DNA from: Tyto alba
Lineage: Eukaryota; Chordata; Aves; Strigiformes; Tytonidae
Direction: 5' to 3'
NCBI RefSeq assembly: GCF_018691265.1
Contig: NW_024881322.1
Span: forward strand, 9,351,989-9,415,988
DNA length: 64,000 bases
Shown here: positions 25,959 to 39,194 of the stretch, one piece after another
How positions within the stretch are numbered: the stretch's first letter is position 1
Layout: every line of letters begins with the position of its first letter
The notes under the pieces: model-generated
What the model saw: the letters and a program-made list of their open reading frames with translations, nothing else
What the model was told of the DNA's origin: nothing
Databases searched by the model: none
Program-made: the position numbers and the translations under genes

Positions 25959-26021
25959 GGGGGGGGGAGGAGGAGGAGGAGGAAGAAGAAGAAGAAGAAG
26001 AAAAAGAAGAAGAGAAGGGGG
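25959..26021 (+). repeat. 63-base pure purine tract (G-run, GGA and GAA repeats)
   Basis: Every base from 25959 to 26021 is a purine: a G run, then GGA repeats, then GAA repeats, then mixed AAG/AGG. It sits about 460 bases into intron 1 within the CpG island. Such mirror-like homopurine tracts can form triplex (H-DNA) and are length-unstable. The phased GGA-to-GAA change indicates one expanded microsatellite that diverged. Confidence 0.85.
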
Positions 26022-26099
26022 CGCCTGTGCGCGGGTGGGTGCGTGTGTGGCAGCGGGAGAGGGCCGAAGGCACCGCGGCGTGCTTGCCCGCCTCTGTAG

Positions 26100-26158
26100 T
26101 TTTTTTTTTTTTTTCCTCCCCCCCCCCCCCCTTTTTTTTTTTTATTTTTTATTTTTTA
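26100..26158 (+). repeat. Homopyrimidine tract (T15, C-rich, T13)
   Basis: A T run, then a C run of about 14 bases broken by one T, then T runs split by single A residues. It lies 80 bases downstream of the purine tract, so the pair is a purine block followed by a pyrimidine block that could pair intramolecularly. Homopolymers of this length are error-prone in sequencing. Confidence 0.8.
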
Positions 26159-26293
26159 ATCCCATCCCCTAAGGCTTTTTGCCGCTCGGGTCTGGCTTTT
26201 ATTTGCCGCCCGCCGGGGCGTGCGTGGGGCCGGTCGCCGCCTGCGTGGGGCGCCCGGTTCGCGCTGCCCGGCCGGCTCCCGCCCCTGCGGCCG

Positions 26294-26316
26294 TTTTTTT
26301 TTTTTTTTTAAAAAAA
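26294..26316 (+). repeat. T16-A7 tract at the CpG-island edge
   Basis: A T run immediately followed by an A run marks the right-hand boundary of the CpG-rich domain, after which composition becomes AT-rich. dA:dT tracts resist nucleosome wrapping; any role here is inference. Confidence 0.6.
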
Positions 26317-26319
26317 CAG

Positions 26320-29090
26320 AAAAATGTAAGAATTACAATTTGCGAATAAACTCCCCCCGGAAATCTGTCTGAAACGCTTCGTGAGCAGTTTCAGTGTGAT
26401 CCCCTCGCTTTGCGAACCAGTCTTGCAAAAGAAATTGGAGGGTTGCAGAGTGTTTCAGGAGGGTGCCTGGGAAAAGGGGTGAGTACGTAGGAAGATATTT
26501 AATAGGCAACTTAAGGAAAAGCAGCTAAACTTACTTTAGCATGAAGCTGTTGACTTCATGCTGAACCAGTTATGTACAAATGTAATTCTGTGAAAGACAA
26601 CATTCAAGAATCTTCTGTGTGCAGTTTGTGTGCTGCCTCCTGCAGATGAAAAATCACTGAACAGAAGACTGTCAGAAGTACCCATTCACTGAGTGGCTTT
26701 TTTTTTTTTTTTCCTGGGCCATTGGAATCTCCCTCTGAATGACAGTGGCTTTAGGTTATGTTCAGTGAAAGAGATGCTTCCGTGTATAGAAATACCTACC
26801 ATCTGTATTAATATCGGGGTAAAAAAAAAATGTTAGCTTGTGTGACTATGCAGGCTCAGCTCCCGTGAAAATTAGATGGGCTACTGCTGTATATCTTGGC
26901 GAAAAGGTAGACCATACCTTTTTATGCAAGATTTTTTTGTAGTGGTAGCTTTTTGGTGCTTAGTGATAACTTAATTTATGACTAGAGCTTTCACTGAGAT
27001 ACAAAAATACTAGTTTGCTAAAGTGTTCATCCTTTATCATACTGTCTATGTGTATTTTAAAGTTCTTGCCTGATGAAATGTTAGGAAATTGGGGAAGATT
27101 TATTTCTGTGTAGTATTTAACATCTTTCACTTGATACCTGCTTAGTTTGTAATGTTTGTGTCTTGTTTGCTATGTGAGATTACTAGCTTCTTTGGCTGGT
27201 GACTTGTGAACATAAGAGCATAATTTCATTCTGGCTTTGGGTGACTGCTTTTTATTCTTTTTGTATTTTTTTTTTTAGTTTACATGAGAATAGCAAAAAC
27301 CAGTAAACAGAAATTTTACTTAGAAGAGCAAGTTTCGAAAAGCCATTGCTTTAAAGGTCCATTACTCTTTTGTCTGTGTTGAAACCTGAATTGAAATGCA
27401 GGAACATCACCTGCTCTGTGTTTGCTGCTATGGAAGAAAAGGTTACTACTTAGTCATTCTGAAATTGAAGCAAATGCACCCAGAACTGTGCGTATTGGTC
27501 TATGCGCTGATAATAACTCAGAGCATTTCCTTCAGTTTACCCACAAGGACAAGCGACTAGTCTCAGTTAAAATGGTGATTCGGATGTATACTTAGTGTGA
27601 CAAACAAATGTGCGTTTGTATATATATGGATAAAAACTTAATTGTCTTATGCAGAAATAAAGGAACAGATTTGTCTCCTTGCAAGTTAAAGTGCAACAGA
27701 TTTTGCTTTCGTTTTGCATCAGAATGTCTAAACGTGCACAGTAGAACTCTTCTTTTTTTTTTTTTTCCTTTAACTGGCTGACAACTTAATGGTACTTTCA
27801 CTCTCTTCCATGGGTCAGGCTCATACTAGAACTGAAGAAATTAAAGTACAAGAAAGTAGCTCAGTGCTGCTGGTGGTGTTTTTAATACTATCTTAAAATA
27901 CCCATTAAGACAACAAATAGTTATAAAACACAGTGGCTACAGATTCAAAACCTCATTTTAAACACAAAGTCAGTGAAGGAAAATTTGCCTTGGAGAAGGT
28001 GTAGGAGAGAGATTTCTGCTCGGAACTGTAGTGTGACATACATTTTTAGCTTTAATTTATTGCCAGACTATTCACTTAACCTGTCTAGACCAGAGATGTG
28101 TATGTATGAGCGACGTTCTGTTTTCTGTAAGTTGATGCTCTAGCTCCTGAAATAAGCTAGTTAATTGCAAATGTTTTCTCTGTAATTAGAATGGCATTTA
28201 GTCACCATTTAAGTAGTTTAGTTAAGTCTCGTTTAAATTAGTAATTCAAATTTGGGGTAGTGTTAAACAGTAGGCAGTCACAAACTATTCCCTAGGAGGG
28301 TTTGAATGTCTTGAACTGATGTTTATAAAACAGATGTCCTGCAGAGGTGGGGATGGCGGCATAGGTGAGGTAAAGACATTACTCAACTGTGAGGGCCAGA
28401 AACTTGGTTCACAGAAACCAGTGACTTCCTGCTCACCTTGCCAGAGTGAGTTTCCTGTATGTTGGTGGTGAGTCAAATTGGACTTCTTTCGAGCCCCGGT
28501 TTAATGGTCACATCTTGATAGCTCTGTAATGTCATCAGGTAGCTGTTTTCTAGTTGTGTGTGTGGTTTTTTTTTTTTGTTATTTTTTTAATAGGAAAGAA
28601 TGAAATCAATATTTGCTTGTATTTTTGCCTTCTGCTTTAGTTTAATGCAGCTGCCCTGCAAAACCATGTATTTTGCTGCATGGCTGTGAAGCTCCTGTAA
28701 ATTAGGACATTCTTTGTGTTAAAAATCGAAAAGTAACCAGTAGGTTTGTAAGCACTTCAGAAGACAATATGTATCCACTTTCCTCTTGAGGGCTTGAGCT
28801 AGAGATAGGTAAAACACATGCTTGACTAAACCTTGCTCTGATGTATGTCCTGGACTTCCTTCCCACAGAAGCCACTTCATCTTATTTCTGGTTTTGGTGC
28901 ATCAGCGCTGTCCCACGCTTACCAAGACCTGTCAGTCGCCTGCCGGCTTCGGCGCCTGGATTGGGGGTGCTGCTGCACAGGGCGCTGCGCTGCCCACTGG
29001 CCCTTCTTGAAGCCACTTACAGGGAATCTGTTCTTCAGTGGCTCTAGCGCTGTATCTTATTTTCAAATAGCTCATTGTGTGGCCATTTCC
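26320..29090 (+). other. Intron 1 interior, no feature except a GC-richer patch
   Basis: AT-rich intronic DNA with several T10-T14 runs. At 28890-29050 the sequence is locally GC- and CpG-richer (cagcgctg, cgcctgccgg, ggcgctgcgctg) and is preceded at 28868 by a pyrimidine tract ending in CCCACAG. Three overlapping frames of 62-91 codons are open there, none recognisable and none ending at an evident donor. It may be a small regulatory CpG cluster or an unannotated exon; evidence is thin. Confidence 0.45.
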
Positions 29091-29092
29091 AC

Positions 29093-29206
29093 GCCAGATT
29101 TCTGTCATTTAACGCAGTGATAGTGGAGAACGCATTTGCAAGTAGTAATGCCAGATTTCTGTCATTTAACGCAATGATAGTTGAGAATGCATTTGCAAAT
29201 AATTTT
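29093..29206 (+). repeat. 57-base tandem duplication
   Basis: Two adjacent 57-base copies start at 29093 and 29150, each beginning GCCAGATTTCTGTCATTTAA. They differ at about seven positions, mostly G or C in the first copy versus A or T in the second, clustered in the second half of the unit. This fits an old local duplication followed by decay. No coding role is apparent. Confidence 0.85.
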
Positions 29207-29209
29207 GGA

Positions 29210-32200
29210 AGCAGTATTTACAGAACAAAACCACTACGGGTGTTATATTCAGAAGCACTTAAGCAACTAAAATAGAACTGAATTATTTCTTAGTAGCACA
29301 GAAGAGGTAGAAAATTTTTTTTGTCAACTTTGAAAATTGCATCTCAAGATGTAGGTTTTTTTATTGCTTTTTTCCCCCTGTTTTAACATTTGTGTGCTGT
29401 TTGGTTTTTTTTTTTTGTTTTTTAACCTGAATAGTAAAGATGTTAGGGCTTACAAGCAGGGGGAGGATTGGCTAAAACGTTAGGAAGATTTCACCCTCCT
29501 CTGACCCACTGTAGCTTTAGGGGGGATCAATATTAAAATACAGCACCTAGTTTTGTTGTCAGCGTTTTTGAAATAAAGCTTTTAAATTGAAAGATTGCGT
29601 TATACTCACAAAAGATGCAAGACCTGAAGAAAGAAAAAAGAAAAATTGACTTCAGACTCGTCTTTCATTTGACCACAAAAAAGACCACGGGGTGACAGTG
29701 GTCTTAGGAGCATGCTCTCAAAGGAGAGAATATCACATACTAAGATTTTTCCAGTGCTTTGGGGTAAAGCATGACAAGAACGATGACCAAGACAAGAGAA
29801 ATGCAAGCTAAATATATAAGGCATGGTCTTTAATGTTGTTGGTGAGTGTTGAGCTACAGAGTAGCAGTTTATCAAATTCCAATCAAAATAGTCTAATTAT
29901 ATGTAGAAATCAGTCTATCATGTGGTAATGTTATTGCCAAGAGACCTTTCAGAAAGGCAGCTGAAGTCATTGATGGCAGAATTTCTGGTGCGACATTTGT
30001 CTGAAAAAGCATTGCAGGTCATTGCAGTTGATGCTGAGAAAAATGGAAGATGGCATGAATGTTGATACTGGTGCCAGTGGTTGTCACTGTACTATGGGCA
30101 CACCAGTTATTAGAAGAATAATGTATAAAATATTACCTCTTCCTGTATCTTATACATTAAAAGACCATTCATGTAATGATTCAAGTTGAACTTTAAATAA
30201 AACAAAATTTGACCTAGTGAGGTGGTCAAAATTGCCAAGAATGCTTAAGTTAACATTAACATAAAGCTTAAATCAAACCTGTTCCAGTGTTGGCCAGTTG
30301 GAGTGTTTTAGTCTCATTTATGTGTAATCCTTTCACAGTTTGCAGGAAACTTCAGTATGCCAAGCAATATTTTCAAACAGTATCCTCTGCTTTTCTTTTT
30401 GTTCTTTGTTAGGAACCTTATGTGATTTCATAGCTTATGCTGGTATAACTGGACTGCAGCTGAAAAGTGCTGTCTTGATTTTGTGTTTTTCTCTTCTCCT
30501 TTGTGTTACCTTTAGTGTTCTTATACTGGTATGATGAGCTCGCTGATATAACGGAAAGTTAACCTTATGGTAGAGTAGTTTTCAGCTGGATATGGGAGCT
30601 AATCTGGCTTGTTCCCTAGCTGTACAGTTGCCAGAGCTGATACAAGGGAAGCCCGATGGTACAGCTGCTGGGTGAATCTCTTGGCCAGCTGCTTGAAAGG
30701 AGGCAATTCTGCTGCTCTCCCCACCTTTTCTGCGGTGCCTCTTCAACCTGACAGTGAGTCAGTTCATGGAGCTCAGCTCACAGGAACTACCATGTTTTTC
30801 TTCCTTGAGATTATTTTTCTATCAGTTGAGGCCCCTGAACTTTTTGTATCATGGGATCACTGAAGTGTTTGGCATGAAAAAAGAAATGCAGGTGTGCTCT
30901 AGGCAAGAGATGGAACTTCGGCTGACCATTTTGGCAGTAGGCAGGTATGCACAATCTTGATTTAGTGCCTGTTTTAGACTGGTGTAACATGGCACTGCTG
31001 CAAAGAGAAGTGAGCTTGATTTTCTATTCCCACCCAAACACTGAATTTTAACGTAGGCTGAAAGTTGTGGTAGTGTGCCCAAGGCAGCAGAGATACGGGG
31101 TAGTCAATCTAGTTATACAACTTATTTCCACTCTCCCAGTGGTTAAGATAGGGAAAGAGGAAACCCCTTTCCTGTTGGAGGAATTAATGCTAGTGGTTAA
31201 GAAGGGAGTACTCTCCCCTCCATGCTGAGCTGGTGACTTAGCTGAGGATAAATACAAGTGGGCAAAGTTTAATGGTTCTTGTTTCAACTGCTGTCGTTTA
31301 CTCTTGGAGCACTGAATGGGTGAGGTAACTTGCTTTTTATTATCTGTTGTTGCATCATTGCCTATGATGTTTATGGTAATACTAATGCTAAGATTAGGAC
31401 TTTCTTGAATGTTGTGCAAAACTAAAACTAACAATGACTGCAGAAACCTGGCCGCACAGGGGGTCTTGTAGTCCTGACCAGATCCTAGCCGTGATGGTAT
31501 CTTAAGTAAGTTGAGATACCAGATTTAGCTGACTTCTTGTCAAAAACAAAGCAGTTGTGAGGCATTAAAAGCTGTTGTTGGAGGAATGTAATTTTTCTGG
31601 AAGCTTTCTGACAGCAGAGATTTTTCTGGCTGTGCAATCTTAGCAATACTTGCTGTAGCTTTTTAAAACAAGAATACAAAACTCAGAGTGTATGACTCAA
31701 AATCTGAGTTCCAGATGCTGGCTTAAGTGTAATTGAATGCTTTCAAGTTTGGGACAGTGAAAATTTCCAAAGTAGAATGAGGCCAAGAAACCCATCTTCT
31801 TATTTCTCTTCATGCTACCCCCTTCACCCCTGCCAACCTTCTGGAAACAAACGCTTCCTAACTGTAGTTAGTAAAGGTGTACTAACAAACCAAAAGATTC
31901 AAGATTAAGTGAGTTTCCTCTTGGGAGGCTTTGCCAGATGGTGCGAAATCAAGGTCTGAGTAATCTCTAGATGATGGGATCCTGTTGCCTTCCTCTGTGT
32001 TTTTTATTTTTTAGCACTTAATTGAGGGAGAATTTAGAGGAGAATAGTCTGCAAACTGCTGCAGTATTAGTTACTGAATCTTGCTGTCATCTCCTCCTGT
32101 TCATTTGTGCCAAGTATTGACCTTCAGTGCTCTTATTTGCAATTCTGTGGGCATCTGCAAACCTGTAAGTTTTCTGAGCAATGGAAAGAACCTGTGGTTT

Positions 32201-35200
32201 GTAAGGGACAGACAGAAGCAATGGGGAACATAGGCCTTAGAGAGACTGGGGCAAAAACTAGAGGATATAGTGATTCAGTCTTTTTTCAGATGTTGTAAAG
32301 TTGTGGATTGTGAATAAAAGGGAATTGCCCTTCTAATCAGTTAAAGTGTCTTAATGTTACAAGTTCAAAACAATGCTTGAAAAGGAGAAGGTAGGGATAA
32401 TGAGCCCCTATGAAAATTCGGCAGGGAGATCTGGGAATTTCAGTAGGGAGTTTTTCCTTACTATCAGCTTCAGATTTAATTATCAAGTCCGCTTTTGAGC
32501 TGGTTGGTGTTTGTTCCTTTTTAGGTGTTTAACAGGGCCTCTGTAAAAGGTCTTTAAGATTTATTGTGTTCCGAGTCTTTAAACCATTGAAATTTGCAGT
32601 GGATGAGTTAAAAATGATATCAGTACTCAATATTTTATGCAGACCAAGTTAAGTTATTTGTATATTAATGCCTTAATGAAGGGACACTGATGTCCTGTTT
32701 GTGCAAATGTATGCAAGAGTTGATTTTGGAGAAGACTTTGAAAGTGATCAAGACACAGCTTCTCCAAAGAAATGTTCAGTGGATGGCCTCTAACCTGGTC
32801 ACTGAATGAATTTCACTTGGCCCTAGCTTCCAGTCCCTGGTTTCTTGCCTAGCAGTATGCCTGCAAGGCATCCAGTAGTCCCTTAGGTAAAGGGGACACT
32901 GTTTTGGTATGTTTGGTTCATTGTCGCTGTGGGTAGCAACAGTGATCCTGATCCTGCCTTCCCTGTTCTTTTGAATTGTGTTTCTGGTTGTGAACCTTGG
33001 CCCTCGGGTGCTCTGGTGTGGCAGCCAGGTATGGAGAGGCTTGAACTCCCACTCTAAAAGTGAGCAGGGCTAATCATGCAGCATAGCTGCTCTGCTGGTA
33101 TACATGTTGGACCATGTAGTGCATGCCCTTTGCAGCCAGCTCCGTTAATAATGCCAAAACCAAAAGTACTTGGGAAGTTGAGAAACCGATAGGTTTGGTG
33201 TCGTTGATCACCGGGATGGTTTTGGTATCAAGCTGTGGCTTCAGTTCTCGCAGTCTTTAGTTTTGTCATCCAAGGCAATTAGACTGCTGGTGTTCTGGTT
33301 GCTCTCAGTTGGGTTCTGTGCAGTAAATGACAAGTTAAAAATTAATTCCTTGACATGGAGTAAATGAAATCAAAACTTAAGGTTTCTAACTGCCAACTTA
33401 CACTACAGATGAGTGGTAAATGTACCAATTCTATATTGTAATAGTCTTAATATTAAACCTGGATGATACATTTTATTATCAGTATGGGCCATTCTTTTGT
33501 ATCAGTTGCCATTTCACCCTGCAGGGAAACAATCTTAAGTTTTACTTACTATCTTACTTACACAGCAATTATAATGGGAGCTATCTTTCTGTGGTATCTC
33601 TCTAGCTTAAAAATAAATACAATTGATGCAGTCAGCCAGCTGTGTTTCAAAGCATCTAAGTTGAACACATAGAGAGGTTTTTATTAGTTAGCATAATTCT
33701 TAAAAATAGCACCTGTGTCTCTTTTTTCATCTTCTTGGTCTCATAAGAGTTCTTTATATTATAAATACAGAACTCCTCAGACAGTGTGGAAATAGTTAAG
33801 TAAAATCCTCTAAGTATTAGTGATTTAATAATATCCTTAAAGACCTCTCCTCGTAGTGTTTGATGAACCTTGTAGTAGAAATATTGAAACATAAAAATTA
33901 TTTCCGAGTGTCCTGAAAATCCAGTTTATAATTAAAAGTCTAACTTCTGTCTTTTAGTGTCATTAAAATATGCTGTCATGAGGGGAAATCAAGCAGGTAA
34001 GATATTTTTCCACAGCATTCAAGTGATAAAAAATACACTAACCTAACTTTGAACTACCACTGTTCTGTTTTCATAAAAATGTATTTTAAATTATTAATTG
34101 GTAACAGCTTGTTAATGATGAGATAGTCTCAAGATACATTTTAATTTTTCCAAAGAAATTGCTTGTCTGAGACAAAAGGATTGGTGCTTTCAGAAGTAGT
34201 TGGGTTTCACTGTTCTGGGGTGCTAGTTTCCTACAGCACAAAAATACTATAAACCTTAAAAGACAAGTGACAGAGACACGTCCCTTAAAAAATTTTAGCT
34301 CAAAATGTCTTTCTTGGTGAAACCAATAGGGCTTCTGAAGGCTTCTATAAGTCAGAGCTTGAGGCGTTCAGCATAAAAGCTAGTATAGGAAAATAAGAGA
34401 ATATGCAGAAAAACAGCTGGCTTCCATATGGGAATGAGTTGCATCCACCATACAGAAATGTATGGTAAAAGCCCTTCACCCTAGTTACTTTAAATGAGAA
34501 TTCCTCATGTTAACAGAAGCACTAGAGGTGAAATACTATAATTTCTCTCATGATTTTAAGGGGAACGCGTTTCACTTAGTGTTAAACATACTTGAGTATT
34601 TTTGCATGAGTGATTCACCTCTCATTAGCATTTCTGCACCTACATGTTCAAGAAATTCTACTAGATCTGGTCGTAGCCCTTTAGGCTGGAACTGTAACAC
34701 TACAGTTTCTTGTGTTGCCATCCTTATGGCTGCTTGACTAGGAGAATGGGATATATTGCTGGGCAGGTCGCTTCTGTCAGCATTCCAGATGTAGAACTGA
34801 AGAGAAATGCCTTTTTCCAGGTTCTTTGGTTGAAATACTGCCGGTTGGGTTACAGGAATCTACTCTTCCTGAAGAATTCCCTCCTGTCTTTGGGTCAATG
34901 TGAGACATCATTGCTGTTGCTTTCACCCAGAGATTTGGAGTGAGAGAGGGAGGGAATTGGTTTGGTGGTTTTGTTTGTTTGTTTGAATAGGTCTAAACCT
35001 ATAAACCATAATTTATCACCACCTGATGGTGTTAACTGACCAATCTGTATGCAAATTTTGAAGGAAAATACAATGTTAAGGTGACCCTGAAGGAACTGAA
35101 GGATGCTCAACCGTAACTTGGATTAAAAGGAAATGGGAAAGGAACTAAATGATACATTACAATATGATACTTTAATGTGTTTCTTAATAGGTACTATACT

Positions 35201-38200
35201 TTGTTGCTTCTTTCTGCTGTGTATCCAGTGCTAAGTAAGACTCTTGAAATGGTCTTCAGGTTGAGGCAGTATCCTACTTTGTGGAGAATTTCTGTTTCCT
35301 TAAAAAGGGCTCTTTTTAAACCCATAGTTCAGTTGATTTCATAGGAGATGAAAGTAGTGTGAGATAAACCTGCCTGAAAGTTCCTACCAGTCTTTTATTT
35401 TTTTTTAATTCCGTTAAAATTTTTAATTTATATCTCTGTGGGAAACTTCCACAAACTAAATAGACAAGAGACATGTTAAATATGAAGTCGAGTACAGCTA
35501 CTTTTTTTTTTAACTTTGGGTTGTGGTGTTTGTTTTTTTTTCCCCACCTTAGAAGTTTTGTATCCAGGCATCTTTCATATTTTTCCTTTGCATCTTTCAC
35601 TTTCAACCTTTGGCTCAGTGTTTGTATTGAAATAAACATAAACATTCAATGATAGCAAAACAGAGGAGGAGGAGTTAGGAAGGAAGGTTAAAAGTGGTGA
35701 TAGACACACCAAGTGATACGTGTTTGATGCTTGATCTGCTCCTGACGCTAGTTCCCCAGTTGCCGTTCTGGTGAGCTCTTTCCCGAAGCTTTCCTGTCCC
35801 CAGTGCCATTGGTTGTTGTAGTAATTTTCATCCCTACTTTATGGAGTGGAAGATAATCAGTCACTTTACTGTCAAATTTGATTTCAAGTTGGTCATTTCA
35901 GTTAGATGCAAATTGCTATGTGGTGGTGGTTTGCGTGCTGCTTTCTGCAGACAGACCAAGGCCTTTTGAAAAGACAGAATAAAGGGGGAAATGCACAGAT
36001 AGAACAAGGAGCTTTAAAATCATATTCCTGTACTTTTAAATTGTATTTCAAGTGCACAAAAGAAGGTTTCCTTTTCTTCAAGGATTTAGTTGCCTACCTA
36101 ACTCTAGCAAAGGATGAACTCTTAAATAAAAACTGTCAGTATGTGTGGCTGGCCTCGGTGTTTTGTAGAGTCGTCATGGGTAGAACTTTTAATATTGTAT
36201 GTTTCAGTTACAGGCCTGCTTGTGTAGTTTGGTAACCTTTTTTTTTTAATTTGTTTTTCCTTTTTCTTTCTTCCCCCCATCTATCTATAATTAGTTTTGT
36301 TTTTCTAAGTAGTTAACTGACTTCATTTTCCTGTAGTTGTCTGCTTTCTTGCACTTCTCTGGCTGTTGTAAGAGCTGCGGCGCTGGCTGCGTTTGCTGTA
36401 GCTGTTGTGGTTGGTGCAGTTTGCTCAGACATGTCCTTTTACACTGTATGCTGGCTCTGAAGGCTGACAGTTTTTTTTTTTTTTTTTTAACAGGCAAGTT
36501 GAGGCTTCCTAGTGTGCCTGCTACATTCCCTTTGTTTTTATTCAGTGTCTTCTGCTTTCCTTCTGGACATCCTGCCTGTAGCTCAACAGATGGACTATGC
36601 TGTCTGCTCTTTCTGGTCTTTACAGTGCAGAATCCTTGCAGAATCCTTTTGCTCTTAGACATCACATGTTTTAGCACTATCTTTTAATAAACCAGACGAT
36701 AGTGTCTGGCACCAGAAAAGAGAGTCTAAAGCCCACTCTTCACCTATACTCACTTGCTGTGCCTGGTGGGATTTTGAAGAACATCTGAACTGAAAGTGCG
36801 TTTGCTAGATCAGGGATTGAAGTTATTGATTATTGGCTTAATCAGCTTCCTCCTAGAGACTGAGAGAGATCCTCATTTCTTAATTGTAGTTATGCATCAA
36901 AAGGATTTTCTTTTTTTTGAATCTCTTATGAAAATAGTTATAATTTTTTTCTAGTGTAGGAAAGACCCTAGGTTCACACTCAGAAGCCAAGATGTCTTCT
37001 TATAAAAGAAGGTTTCAATAGATTTCTGCTGTCTGCCATTGATGCTTGTTTGAGGCAATAAAAGTGTTGATCTCCTTTCCATCAGTACTAGACTTCTACC
37101 ATGCAGATTATAGCAGACATTATTGACCTGACAGCTGTATTTAGTTTACTTCGAATAGTGAAAGGACAAGCATGTTTATAGGTGTTCAGCATAAGTTTAA
37201 CTGTACAGCTAGACCTGGTGAGTTTCCCCCTTTTATATTGTTATTTTCATAGTTCAAAAATTCAGTTTTTTTTTTTGTTTGCTTTTTTTTTTTTTTTTTT
37301 AATATGGATTATATATATCTTAATTTTTTTTGGGGAAAAAAATCTTAAGGTACTATCATATTAAGAAGTGCTCAGGGCTTGTAGAAGCATTACTACACTA
37401 AAAACTGCTACCTAAAGCTCCTATTTTAAGAATGCAGTAACAAAAACTGTCACTTGCATGACATGTACAGTTGCTGTCTGCCTCTGGGATATGGCAGGAC
37501 AAGATGGGGTTATGTATTAGCTGTATGTTTTCTGTATTGCCTCAATATTGACAACTGGAAGAAATGCAGACTTTGTTAAACTGTAGAAACCTTTTAGAGA
37601 TTTTGAAGATGTTGGTGACATAAATTCCTTGTCCTTCTTGCAGATTTTGGAGGCCTCTTTGGATATTGATGTAGAGACTTTAAACAACTGGCACTGTTAG
37701 AAAGAAATAAATAGAAAGTTACCATGTCAGGTAAATTGGAGGAAACACAAGTATGCAGTATTTTATAGTCTTTGTATGTAAAAATAGACACTATCAAACT
37801 GATCTTAGTCTTAGAATGATGGTAGGAAATGGAATAGAAATACTGTGGCTAAAGACAATGCAGAAATTAGCTAAAAGTTCAAAAAAGATGGTTTTAGCTT
37901 TGTCAAAATCAGTGTTAGAGCAGGTGCAAATTCTTATGTTTTGGCAGCTTTAACATCTTTTCAAATGCCTTGGTATCTTAAAAGAACAAATTGACTCCAC
38001 AGCAAATATAAATTTTAGAAAAAATACTATGTTCAGAACATGTTCCCTGTTCCAAATGTGTGAAATAAGTTAAAAATTAACACCTTTTATTTTCATTGTT
38101 GATGACAAGTAACACTGCTATCACGTGCCTAATGCAATGGGTATCTGTGCCCTTTCTAAGACGCTTTTCTGTTGCCTGCATTTGTGATGAGATTTCAACA

Positions 38201-39190
38201 ATTCTTGGGTTTTCTGTCATGCTTCTGGAGAGTTTTTCAAATAATGGTTCCTAGAAGGTCACTATGGGGGGAAAAAAGTGTTAAATTTCTTTCTCTTAAA
38301 ATAAGTTTGATTTGAGAAGCTCCAAAGCCCACTTTGATTGGAAAGGACAGTGACACCCATTATGTCAAACTGCTTTTCTGTTTTGTCTTTTTTTTTTTTT
38401 CTTCAGCTGTCTTTGTATTTGCTGCTAGTTTGGCTAGGTCATAAATCCTTGAAGAGTTTTCATAACATAATGTAAAAGACTGCTGGTTACTACCAGCACA
38501 CAGCAGCTGCATTTAGGCATGTAGGGTGTGAACTGAGCTCTTAGCTTGCATGTAGTAGAGGTAAAAAATGGCTTTAGCTCATGTTGGACTTGCATCCCCT
38601 CTTGATCAGAGGGATAAGGTGTGCTCTTTTGTAAGGCAGTGGACCTTATGCCAGGCACTGTCATCTTTTGGCCCAGATGGTAGTACCTGAAGAATGACTT
38701 TAGATGTATCATTCCTGGACACAGTCTGCACAGAATACAGGAGAGATGTAAATTATGGTGTCTGGGCAATAACAAAGATGATAGAAGGACTTGATAGAAA
38801 ACAAGGAAAAGAGGATTTTTTGATTGTCAGTGTTCTTCCTTAAAACTTCTTGAAAAGCTGCTGATAGTGCCTGCTTTCTCTCTCTTCACTGTAGTTACAG
38901 CAGTTTGCTGCTGGCTATTAATCCATCAGTTCAGATGATGGGTCTAAAAACACAAGATCTGCAGCACGTTTATGTGGGCTTTGGCATTTTGCTTGGGGGA
39001 GACCTACATTAAAGTAATATTGAGTGCACAGAGTGTATGCAGTAAGTCAGCTAAGGCCAAATTTATAGTTGCTTGTATGGCTTGCATTCATATGTGCTAA
39101 GTTAGAGCAGAGATGATGGACAACTACAAGGACTTAAAAATGTTAGAAGACTTGATAAAAAATGATAGCTGAAATGTGGTGTAGGTGAAT
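29210..39190 (+). other. Intron 1 interior, no gene recognised
   Basis: T-rich intronic DNA with frequent T runs (for example 29408, 35509, 36472, 37284, 38390) and a GTTT run at 34968-34984. Open frames are short and unsupported. Near 36310-36430 the minus strand has a 39-codon ATG frame rich in Thr, Ala and Gln with locally raised CpG. Nothing else is distinguishable by eye. Confidence 0.5.
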
Positions 39191-39194
39191 GTAA

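Larger units (their letters stand above)
24330..26310 (+). promoter_or_regulatory. SEPTIN7: CpG-island promoter of septin-7
   Basis: An abrupt change from AT-rich DNA to dense CpG-rich sequence covers the septin-7 first exon and the start of intron 1. No TATA box sits near the likely start region. Motifs of a housekeeping-type promoter are present: YY1-type sites at about 24905-24920 (minus) and 24979-24990 (plus), an E2F-type TTTCGCGC at 24951-24958, an ETS-type CCGGAAGC at 25106-25113 and an Sp1-type GGGGCGG at 25164-25170. GC-rich sequence extends at least 700 bases upstream of the likely start, which fits a bidirectional promoter. The exact transcription start cannot be read from sequence. 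Confidence 0.85.
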
